From Trichostrongylus colubriformis (Eukaryota; Nematoda; Chromadorea; Rhabditida; Trichostrongylidae): a stretch of 64,000 nt of DNA. Under the pieces are notes generated by a model. It was given only the letters and a program-made list of their open reading frames with translations. It was not told where the DNA came from and did not search any database. How positions within the stretch are numbered: the stretch's first letter is position 1; every line of letters begins with the position of its first letter. Below are positions 11,601 to 19,524 of this stretch, in pieces. The DNA is taken from assembly GCA_963978905.1 (NCBI GenBank), contig OZ022259.1, forward strand, positions 26,200,068 through 26,264,067. The letters are read 5' to 3'. The translations under genes and the position numbers were made by a program.

Positions 11601-14600
11601 TGCATTCCAAATTTGCAAAACGATTCTCTGAGCGGAGTTATGGAGGTTTTTTTGATTGGTTCATCAGCATGGCCATTGCTGAGCAGTCCACGGCCTCAGC
11701 GGCTCAGTGGTAGTGCTGCGGATCTGCAGGAGAGGGGTCGAGGGTTTGCTCCCCGCCAGTGCGGGTTTTTTTGCATTTTGTGTTTCATTGTCAGTAAGTG
11801 CTTTACTTCCACTTCTGACGTTTCCTTGGACTGGTACCTATCACACCCATCATTTACTCTGCCACTTTATAACTGCTAACATTACCCATAAGGGAAGGAT
11901 ACCAAGTCGAAGAGAATCCCGTACCACACGAATTACGCGTTTTTGCGTGAAAGATTATGATATTCGTGCACAGGGGGTCGAATTACCCCTCTGTGCAAAT
12001 TTTCAGCCAAATCCAGTTTTTGGTCCAACTTCGGAAAATTGGGGGTGGCCAGGTTATAAAGTGGCAGATTTTGAATTTTCTTCTTACAGAAAACCCTGCA
12101 ACCTGAACAAGATAGCCCACATATACCTTTTACACTTGCCCATCGCACTAAATGTACGAAACAAGCGTCAAATAGGAGCATTTGCCAGGCAAGGGTCAAC
12201 GACTTCTCCTTTGTTCAATGTGCTGCCACCCAATAGCCCGTGAAATTTTCCGAAATTTGGTCAAATTCCCGAATTGGCTAAAAAGTGGTCTTCTGGGGTA
12301 ATTTGACTCCCTGAACACAAAAATCTCCCTGGTTTTGCGCAAGAAGGCCTGGCTCGCGTGCTATGGGCTTCCAAACCTACCATAAAAGTATTGTTTTTCA
12401 AAAAAACCTCCATAACTCCGCTCAGAGAATCGTTTTGCAAATTTCGGATACAGATTCGAGATCAGCGTCCGAAAATACGTCGGATCATATGTATCCCATT
12501 CCGAATGGCCACTTCGACCTGGGGTCCTTCCCTTGTTAGTTTGGATCAGCCACCAACAATGTCCCCGTTCCACTTCGCAAAACACCTGTGAATATGAACG
12601 CTGCGGGACCAATGCGAAAAGCGAAACGGATTCGACAACTCTAGCTTTTTTGCGCTCCTTATCAAATCTTAATAACCGTTTCTTGCGCTCCTTATCAAAT
12701 CTTATCAACCGTTATCAAGCTGGATCACCCACCATTAATGTCCCCGTCCTACACCGCAAAACACATGTAAGTACGAACGCTCCGGGACCAATGCAAAAAG
12801 GGAAACGACGACTTTAGCATTTTTTCGCTCCTTATTGATTCTTATCAATCATTACCAATTTGTATCACCCACCATTAATGTCCCCGTCCTACCCCGCTAA
12901 GCACCTGTAAGTATGAACGCTCCGGGACCAATGCAAAAAGGGAAACGGATTCGACGACTTTAGCATTTTTTCGCTCCTTATTGAATCTTATCAATCATTA
13001 CCAGTTTGTATCACCCACCATTAATGTCCCCGTCCTACCCCGCTAAGCACCTGTAAGTATGAACGCTCCGGGACCAATGCAAAAAGGGAAACGGATTCGA
13101 CGACTTTAGCATTTTTTCGCTCCTTATCGAATCTTGTCAACCATTACCAATTTGTATCACCCACCATTAATGTCTCTGACCCATCCTGCTAAACAGCTAT
13201 AAGTGTCAGCGCTCTTAGATCAACGCGAGAGGCGAAACGGATTCAACAACTCTAGCCATTTCACGTTCCTTATCATATCTTATCGACCGTTATCAATGCG
13301 AGCTACCCACGATTAATGTTCCCGCCCCATCCTACAGAGCATCCAAGGGTGTCAGCGCTCTAGGATCAACCCGAAGGGCGAAACGACTCTGGTGACTTTT
13401 GCCTTTTAAGGCTCCTTATCAAATCCTTATCAAGCATTACTATTTTGTATCACCCACCATTAATGTCCCTGAAACATTTTTAAAAATATTTGAAGCTCAG
13501 CATTCATAGTGAATCCAGTAGGAGCCTGGAGTGAAAAAAGAATGGAAACATTTTTAAAAATATTTGAAGCTCAGCATTCATAGTGAATCCAGTAGGAGCC
13601 TGGAGTGAAAAAAATCACTGGCCCACCCTTCAAGAATGCGAAAAGCGGAACGGATTCGATGGCTCTAGCCTTTTTGCGCTTCTTATCGAATCTTATCAAT
13701 TTGGATCACCCACCATTAATGTCCCTGTCTCAAGCCTTAGAACACCTATGAATATCGGCGCTCTGGGATCAACCCGAAAAGCGAAACTGATTCGACGATT
13801 CTAGCCTTTTTATGCACCTTATCAAATCTTATCAACCGTTATCAATGCGGGTCACCCACCATTAATGTTCCCGCCCCACGAAGCAGAACACCCAAGAGTA
13901 TCAGCGCTCTAGGTTCAACCCGAAAGCCGAAACGACGTTGGTGACTTTCGCCTTTTAAGGCTCCTTATCAGCGTGTATCAGCTGCTATCACTTTCGGTCC
14001 ACCACCGCCTAGGTCCCCTTACCACCCCCTATATCATTTGTAAAATTTAGCTACCCAGCTTTGCTGCGACGCGAGATATGAATTTCGTGACAGACAGACG
14101 GACGGACACACACACACACACAGACAGACATACTTAGCGAATTATATATAGTAGCATAATGTAGGAAGGATAAGTGTAATCATTTTTACTCTGTTGAATT
14201 CTTTCAAACAGCCAACCGTATTTTGGAATAAACAAAAAGTTCTGTCACTTAAATATATAGTAATAGTTGATTGATTGTAGAGGAAAAACAGTCGAGAAGT
14301 GACTCGAGCCAAGTAGCAGAAGAAGTCGATGACAGTGAGGGCGACGAAGCTGAGGACGAAGTAAATGAAGATGAGGAAGAAGTTGCTAGTGATGATGCGT
14401 CGGAAGGCGATGCAGTAGGTGATGGGGAGAACAACGAGGAGGAAGTTGTCCCTGGAAAAGCTAAAAATCGCGGACAACCAACTAAATTAGGTTCATTTTT
14501 TCACCGTTTTTGCTACAGTTTAGAGATTTTCTTATGGTATGCCTTAAGCCGACGGTGATCTAGACGTGCCTTTCGTCTTTGAAATGCCAAAGAAGTTTGA

Positions 14601-17600
14601 AGCTCTCGTGGAACTTCTGAATAAGTACCCGGCAGCAAAAGTTGATACTGTTATGCAACGGTGTGTTATCTCTACAGCCTAGTTTCTTTTGATGTTCGTT
14701 TCGATTCCACTAAATATTGAGAATGTGCCGCTGTGCAAAATCGCATTTCCGCGACGCCCAGAACAGGCGACGCGGTCCACACCTGACTTGAATGGGCTGT
14801 AGGCCAGGCCATTCGTATTGGGGTATCCAGCCACGCAAATACGTTACGTTGTGCGACACATGCACTGTTGCCTCCGTCGTGTAATTGGTCGTGCGCGAAC
14901 AGGCGTGGCTGTCGTGATCTGCGCAGATCGAGTGTCCTGGCCTACACCTTCTCAAGCATTATTTTCTGAGGATCACCCTTTGTCTCGCTGTATACATTTC
15001 ACTACGTCCTAATGTCAACTGCTTTGTGTTGAACGCGTCACAGTTTGCCATTTTACGAATTTGCACATTCGTCGGGTCGATGCATACCCATTTCTGCCCG
15101 AACTGCAATCCCATTGCAAACTGTTGGCAAGGGTAACTGTGGGAACATTGAAATGAGACCCGGGGAGATCAGAGCTTTGAACGCTGATTATAAGTGTGAA
15201 AACCAAAATTGATACCTGGCATTCTGAAGCGAGTTACGATGGGGCAAAGTTTGCCTGTGACTTGCCTGTGACATCTCATTGGCGAGGCACTTTGCCATCA
15301 GCAAGGCCGTTAGATAGCCAGAATTGACTACAGTGGCTTACTGGTAGTGTTCCAGATCTGCGGGGTTGGGTTCGTGGGTGATTGGGCTTAGTAACGGCCT
15401 TGCTGATGGCAAAGTGCCTCCCCAATGAGGTGTCACATGCAAACTTTGACCCATCGTAACTCGCTTCAGAATGCCAGGTAGCAATTTTGGCTTTCACAGT
15501 TATAATCAGCGTTCGAAGCTCTATCGATCCCCCCGGGTCTCATTTCAAAGATCCATGGGAAGTAAAATACCTTCCCTTGTTAGTGGCTAGTGCCAAGCAA
15601 ATATGCATGCATTATACGAATTTTTCCATGTACCTCGTCCTGGGCCTCTACATCGGATGACTTTAGTATTTTTATCCAGGCTCATGAAATGCTATCATCC
15701 AAGTCTAGCACAAGGCAACAAAAAGCTTCTATCCAAGTTATTCCTATATGTGTTGCGATACTATGATGACTTATCAAACAGCTCACCTAACGACGATACG
15801 TTGAAAGTGCTGGGGTACCTTAATAAAGCAATGTACTCACTTATGAAGGTAGGCTAGGAATATACAGTTTTCATCAGCATGTGTTCATTTGAAAGTAGTG
15901 ATTTTTAGTTTGATGTAGAGTTCAGCGTCAGATGCGTTCGGGCTTTGATACGGCAAAATTGGAAGAAGCGTATGAACAAGATGAAGTGCCCTACACAGTT
16001 TTCTTTAATTACTTTGCTAAGGTTCGAAGTTTTGCTGTTTTTTTCATTGTTTGCTAACCTTAGACTTATAATGTGTATTTTGAATTTCGTATTGATTACC
16101 TCTTTTAGCGCATCTACGTTTTTCAGTAGTTGTTGCCAGAACACATAAATTCGGAAGTGACTTAGTCAAATTTTCAGGCTAATTGTTTCACTGTTTCCTG
16201 TAAGTGACAGATGGCACCCTGTCTGCTCTCCAGCCATGGCACTAGCGACTGTGACACTTGCAAAGTGTCAAATTTCGAATATGACTATACTCACTCGTCA
16301 GATACTTCTTGCTACCGTAGTCAGTGATTTTGTGGAAGAAAGTAAACGGTAAGCTCTTTTTTCCTTCCTCCTGCATTACTTGTTCCTGAACGTGAAGTTG
16401 AGTCTCGCGCTTAAGGTATGTACCAGAAGCCATAGCATTCTGTCAAGGTGCATTGCTGATGGCTGTAGAAAATGAGGAACATGAACGTGCTCCATCAGTT
16501 GCGTTCCCTATTTCACTGCCACATAGGAGAATGCTTTATATCAACGAGGTTTGTTCTTTTTCGGTCTTTTTTTTTTATTATAGTGAAGGATAACACTGAA
16601 TACTGCTACCTGGAGTCTTTCGGCCGGTTATTTTGCAGTCCGTATGCAGTTGGGTAAAGACTGGTTACGTATAGACCCAATGATCTCGCAGAAAGTCGAA
16701 CGCTGTGACACGCATGTGTTTTACGCGAAGCGTTTCTTACCGAATTGTTGTAACGGTTCAGAGCAGCGTTGTGAAAGGGGGATCAGAATCGTGTGAACGA
16801 CCACTTCGCTTTTTCCACCAGCTAAAGCCAATGCATATCCACGGTTTTGCGGGTTTCGACGGGTTTGGGCCACCCTCTACTCTGGGGTGTCGGTGGCAGG
16901 ACGTGGCTGCGTTGTCTCTGCGTCTCCGCCTATGGTCATCTGTCTCGCTGCCTACGTACGCAGTCACGCCATGCTGGCACCATCGCACAGTATGAACGCG
17001 GCCTCATCTTGCGAAATTGCTGAATTGCAATTCCGCAAAGTGTGAATATGATTTGACGGCTGAGAGAATCGTAAAAATGAGGGATTCTACGCGTCATATT
17101 TTGAGGCGGTTATTGTGTTACTGGCACAAATAGATTGTATTTTTACGTTTTGTTGTGTTGAGCCAAGTCCTATTAGTGTCTTACCGCTCTTAAATGTCTT
17201 CTTCTAGAAATTACCTGAAGATGCCGAGATCAAACCGTTGGATTTGTCAATGGTGTTTGCGGAAGATGAGACGTAAGTATCGAATGACTGCCTATCAATT
17301 CTGTATTGTAAAAAAATTTCGACAATTTCTAAATTCAATTGTTGTACCATTATGGAGCACTCTCAAACACAGCGTTTTAGGTTTCGAATTCATATTGAGA
17401 TTCATGTTGAGTTTTAACCTTGCCCTCTCTTCGAATCGGAAAAAACCTTTTTTCTGTCTCTAGTTCCATGGAGGATTCTGACTTGATGCGATGTCGTGTA
17501 TTAAGAGCGCTTGTAGCTGTTGTACAAAAGTACCGCATTCTTTATGCTGCCCATGAACACACCTTCACCGCTACGTTTTCGTGAGTTTCTAGACGTGAAA

Positions 17601-18507
17601 TGCGGTAGGTTAACCGGCTCATATCAAAATTGTCCTTTTAAGGCCCTTTGTCGAGCTTTTGAAGCGTCTTCCGAGTAGTCGTATGCCTTCTGTTTTGGCT
17701 GAAGAGGTAGAAGCGCTTACTCGTTCCATGGAAGCAGAGTGTAAATTACGAGCAAGACTCACTCAAATGAGTCGTGAGGTCACTGAAAAGAGGTATGCCT
17801 TGAATATTGTTTAAGAGGTACCGAAAATAATAACACTATTTCAGTATGTTGAAAATGTTGGAGCCGCGATTCGAAGAGAACTTTGATCCTGAGAGACCGC
17901 GTATGAGCCGCGATCAGAAACGTCAAGGAGCACGTGCAGAGAAAGAAAAGCTGCGACATCTTGTGAAAAAAGAGACACGTGGTGCCATTAAGGAACTTCG
18001 TAAAGATGCTGTGTTTTTGAATAGGTGAGTTCTGTCAACGCTTAATCATTTTACGGAGAGGAATTTCCTCTCTTATTATTGCTGCTGAGTAATGATATTT
18101 TGAAAGAGATTCAAGAAAAGGCATAAAGTTCTTCCGTTCATACAAGCAATGAAGTGGCCATGGATGGCGTTCTGCCCCCACTGCCACTTCATCGCCTGTA
18201 TAAGCGGCAAGTGTTTTATGCGTTTTGTTGGATCTTCCTGCTTCTGGTTTGGTTTTTGTCTTAGTGTTTCATTGCATTGTTTCCATTTTACCTTTCCCTT
18301 CCGGTTGGTAAAGATCCATTCCATGAAGTGACGGTTTCAAATCGCCAATAAGACAAAAAGTGTGATTGTAGGAAGCAGAGGAAAGAAACTGCTGCGAAAG
18401 ACAGAGACCGAAAGGAGAAGACAAAGAGGCTGATGGGTGGACTGCAGTCACAACAAGGTGAATGGAATAAGGAATTGTTTGAGAGTGGAAAGAAGAAAAA
18501 GAAGTGA
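2672..18507 (+). CDS. nop-14: Nucleolar protein 14 (NOP14), SSU processome factor
   Basis: NOP14 is a nucleolar factor of the SSU processome, needed for 18S rRNA maturation and 40S assembly. The 21 exons I place are 2672-2773, 2822-2944, 3157-3221, 3278-3354, 3652-3755, 4030-4173, 4231-4353, 4610-4747, 4868-4993, 5690-5804, 14281-14490, 14549-14660, 15680-15848, 15909-16021, 16178-16348, 16416-16548, 17208-17272, 17464-17580, 17643-17792, 17845-18024 and 18372-18507. All junctions are GT-AG and in phase, giving 890 residues (human about 857). Family signatures are NPFELKFNR near residue 20, GHPGQSRKRA, HFGGG near 160, an acidic tract at about 340-430, YHPSLAQGNK near 485, LFPVSDRWHPV near 579, and the basic C-terminus with ELRKDAVFL and QQGEWNKEL, ending KKKKK. 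Intron 10 (5805-14280) is 8.5 kb of repeats. The ATG at 2672 is the first in frame and is followed directly by the conserved N-terminus. Expression and exact splicing are unverified. Confidence 0.95.
2774..2821 (+). other. NOP14 intron 1: 48 nt, in frame and stop-free
   Basis: GTGAGT at 2774 and TTTTTAAG ending at 2821 bound a 48-nt segment with no stop codon in the reading frame. Removing it joins NRLKHD to VLGKKKGAVG, which fits NOP14. Retaining it would insert 16 residues that the family does not show. I therefore treat it as an intron, but retention would not disrupt the frame. Confidence 0.8.
6052..7063. mobile_element. Large fold-back element in NOP14 intron 10
   Basis: The arms at about 6052-6400 and 6735-7063 are long imperfect inverted repeats. 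For example TATTGGGCCATTCCATAAGT on the left matches ACTTATGGAATAACCCAATA on the right, and both arms carry the segment AATTTCCAATATTTAGTYGAT or its reverse complement. The central 330 bp is AT-rich. Termini with the pattern TATTGGG..TTCCATAAGTA resemble mariner-type ends, but no transposase motif is visible. Immediately left, 5830-6050, is a GC-richer stretch I cannot name. Confidence 0.65.
7117..7803. mobile_element. Fold-back element resembling opposed mariner 3' ends, copy 1
   Basis: The arms at 7117-7420 and 7480-7803 are inverted repeats of each other. The outer ends read TATTAGGTAGTCTAGAAAG and CTTTTTAGACTACCCAATA. Each arm includes the segment GACAGGGAAAGGAAAAGGTG, which on the relevant strand corresponds to the mariner C-terminal region seen more clearly in the homologous copy at 52180-52863 (residues YSPDLAPSDHHLF). 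No intact coding region remains. Confidence 0.75.
7860..8800 (+). pseudogene. Tc1-like transposase remnant
   Basis: Broken frames on the + strand keep Tc1/mariner-superfamily signatures in the expected order: RVIVFSDERFS near 8250, IMVWGGVSSSGKTPFLFVEA at about 8390-8450, and a decayed acidic segment with AKVVQDWYAEHLPDF at about 8555-8605. Several frameshifts and stops separate the pieces. Terminal inverted repeats were not found, so the limits are approximate. The match to the Tc1 branch is from motif recognition and not from a search. Confidence 0.6.
8857..10514 (+). mobile_element. Satellite-carrying element with asymmetric ends, copy 1
   Basis: The left end starts CCAGTTGGGCTATCGCACAG, close to the left end of the following copy at 10517. 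A leader at about 8990-9310 is repeated in copy 2 at about 10920-11240 (shared words include CTTTGCTATCACAAAT and GCATCAGACGC). A 146-bp satellite array follows, and then the end signature GCGACGCGAGATATGAATTT plus a CACACACA/CAGACA tract running into ATTATATAATA. The ends are not inverted repeats of each other. It lies head-to-tail with copy 2. Confidence 0.55.
9480..10420 (+). repeat. 146-bp tandem satellite array 1
   Basis: Homologous points recur at 9742, 9888, 10034 and 10180, a period of exactly 146 bp, with more diverged units on both sides. Each unit contains CCGTCCCACCCCTCAAAACA, CTCTAGGATCGACCCGAAAG and TTATCAATTTGGATCACCC. The central units are nearly identical. Because 146 is not a multiple of three, overlapping open frames shift from unit to unit; they are not genes. 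Confidence 0.9.
10517..10777. repeat. Inverted repeat around GGCTCGCGCACAC
   Basis: The 35-bp arms at 10517-10551 and 10743-10777 are inverted, with one mismatch in the core. The left arm reads CCAGTTGGCTCGCGCACACT and the right arm ends AGTGTGCGCGAGCCAACTGG. The roughly 190-bp loop has no coding signal. It may mark a partly deleted neighbouring copy in the opposite orientation. Confidence 0.8.
11508..12536. mobile_element. ACAAGGGAAGG inverted-repeat element with tRNA-like core, copy A
   Basis: The ends read ACAAGGGAAGAACCCCAGGT and the reverse complement CCTGGGGTCCTTCCCTTGT, continuing as imperfect inverted arms of about 145 bp (shared words CGAAGTGGCCATTCGGAATG and GATCTCGAATCTG). A tRNA-like core lies at 11700-11772. 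A second internal start, AAGGGAAGGATACCAAGTCG near 11891, suggests one family member nested in another. The open frame at 11707-12243 covers this repeat and is not a supported gene. Confidence 0.75.
11700..11772 (+). other. tRNA-like Pol III-type core in copy A
   Basis: CGGCTCAGTGG at 11700 resembles a tRNA A box (TGGCNNAGTGG). GGTTTGCTCCC at 11743 resembles a B box (GGTTCGANTCC). A run of seven T at 11766-11772 would suit a Pol III terminator. The spacing of about 43 nt fits a tRNA. I could not fold a full cloverleaf, so this is called tRNA-like and not a tRNA gene. Confidence 0.45.
12540..14045 (+). repeat. 146-bp tandem satellite array 2
   Basis: Units share CACCCACCATTAATGTCCCC, GACCAATGCAAAAAGGGAAA and TCCTTATCRAATCTTATCAA with each other and are diverged relatives of the array at 9480-10420. 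The best-preserved neighbouring units are spaced 146 bp apart (12924 to 13070); others are spaced 140 and 178. A 74-bp direct duplication at 13471-13618 (starting GAAACATTTTTAAAAATATT) interrupts the array. Confidence 0.85.
14799..14951. mobile_element. Short inverted-repeat element in NOP14 intron 12
   Basis: CTGTAGGCCAGGCCATTC at the left and GAGTGTCCTGGCCTACACC at the right are inverted partners. The interior is GC-rich (GAACAGGCGTGGCTG) and non-coding. Family not recognised. Confidence 0.5.
15127..15580. mobile_element. ACAAGGGAAGG inverted-repeat element with tRNA-like core, copy B
   Basis: The ends are GCAAGGGTAACTGTGGGAAC and a right end CCTTCCCTTGT, the same termini as copies A and C. 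The arms are long: 15145-15311 pairs with 15385-15552, including AATGAGACCCGGGG, CTGAAGCGAGTTACGATGGG and GCACTTTGCCATCAGCAAGG. The loop (15330-15385) holds an A-box-like TGGCTTACTGG at 15334 and a B-box-like GGGTTCGTGG at 15368, but no T run. It lies in NOP14 intron 12. Confidence 0.75.
16870..17007. mobile_element. CATACTTTG-family miniature element, partial
   Basis: GGCAGGACGTGGCTGCGTTG, GTCTCGCTGCC and an end CACAGTATGAACGCGGCC match the family at 909-1078 and 29838-30020. The left terminus is degraded. It lies in NOP14 intron 16. Confidence 0.6.
18120..18222. repeat. Small hairpin in the last NOP14 intron
   Basis: GCATAAAGTTCTTCCGTTCA through CAATGAAGTGG (about 18120-18156) is inverted as CCACTTCATCGCCTGTATAA through TTTTATGC (about 18183-18222). 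The arms are about 37 bp and imperfect. No function is implied. Confidence 0.6.
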
Positions 18508-18722
18508 ATAGTGTCGCTTATCGTTAGCTGAGCTGCTGCTATACTGCCATTGTTGAATTTGTTACTGTTACTGTTGTTGTTGTTTTTGTGTGGTGCATGA
18601 TTCCCCATCCCCATATGTTGTTTACTACCAGATAGTTGTGGACTCAATGTGCTTTTATGGTCCATTTTTCTGAGCCTACTAGAAATTATCAGGCATGGAG
18701 TGTCCATGTCTGGAAATAGTTT

Positions 18723-18728
18723 ATTAAA
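18723..18728 (+). terminator. Candidate NOP14 poly(A) signal ATTAAA
   Basis: ATTAAA lies 216 nt after the NOP14 stop. It is a common nematode variant of AATAAA. No cleavage evidence is available. Confidence 0.3.
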
Positions 18729-19518
18729 CTTTAGGCTTATTGTTGGTGAGGATAATCTTGTTTTTTCTTGAGATGCGGTATATTGTGCACTAAATTCCAA
18801 TGAAAATTCTTGCAGAGTCAGTATTGATCAGACTATGGTGTTTTCACACTGTGAAATATCTTATACTAATTTTAATTGTAAATAACAGAAGAAATATAGG
18901 TGAAACTCCGTGTAAAAGGTAATTATTCATTTTCTTTTGGATACCTTAATTTATTCACCAGTAATATTTACAATACTGTTTATGGTTTCTCACATTTAGG
19001 GTATCTGACATTCCGTGTTTTAGTACATTTTAACCCATATCTCTACAATGATTTATGTATTCTGACCAAAGGAAAGTGCTGTCACCGGTGGAATGACGGT
19101 TCTTTCCTATTTTAGGGAAAACCCTTTTGGGAAATCATTCCTTTTTGTAAGCGGTAGGCTTGTCAGAGGCGTTTTGCCATCCATAAACGGTTGCTCATAA
19201 GACACGCTTTTTGCCATTGACCGCATTATGTTCCGAGCTCTTGATGTTTGGTAGAATTCGCCTCCTTCCTTGATTCTGGTTTCGCTTATCAGGAAAAACG
19301 TTACCGTACTTAGTAGTCCGACCTGTTAACGCTATCAGAAAGTGCTGAGTCAGGTGCGTAACGGACCCGAGTGGAAGTGACACTATAACCCGTGCTTATA
19401 AATATAACCGTTTATTTTGTGTCTATGCCTGATTGCAAAGCTACGATTGACGTTTAGGCACACCTTTCACGCTTTCTTGATGTCCCTCGTTGCTTATTGT
19501 TAATCGAACATGAATTCC

Positions 19519-19520
19519 AG
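19519..19520 (+). promoter_or_regulatory. Probable spliced-leader acceptor for the SIKE-like gene
   Basis: ATGAATTCCAG ends at 19520, four bases before the ATG at 19525. An upstream in-frame ATG at 19510 would lie before this acceptor, which favours the downstream start. Confidence 0.4.
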
Positions 19521-19524
19521 CATT

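Larger units (their letters stand above)
10515..14155 (+). mobile_element. Satellite-carrying element with asymmetric ends, copy 2
   Basis: It begins CCAGTTGGCTCGCGCACAC at 10517, directly after the end of copy 1. It contains an inverted duplicate of its own start at 10743-10777, a leader homologous to that of copy 1, a second satellite array, and the end signature GACGCGAGATATGAATTTC at about 14070 followed by GACAGACAGACGGACGGACA and AATTATATATAG. The inverted-repeat element at 11508-12536 is inserted within it. Confidence 0.55.

Noticed and set aside
11700..11772. A true tRNA gene
   Set aside because: A-box and B-box-like motifs and a T run are present, but I could not pair an acceptor stem or anticodon stem. 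Listed only as tRNA-like.
11707..12243. Open frame of 178 codons on the + strand
   Set aside because: It lies wholly within an inverted-repeat element and recurs, diverged, at 58547-59051. No domain, no start context and no conserved codon pattern.
18288..18800. 170-codon minus-strand frame opposite the NOP14 3' end
   Set aside because: It overlaps the last NOP14 exon in antisense and has low-complexity Asn/Ser and Phe runs; a shadow of the real gene.
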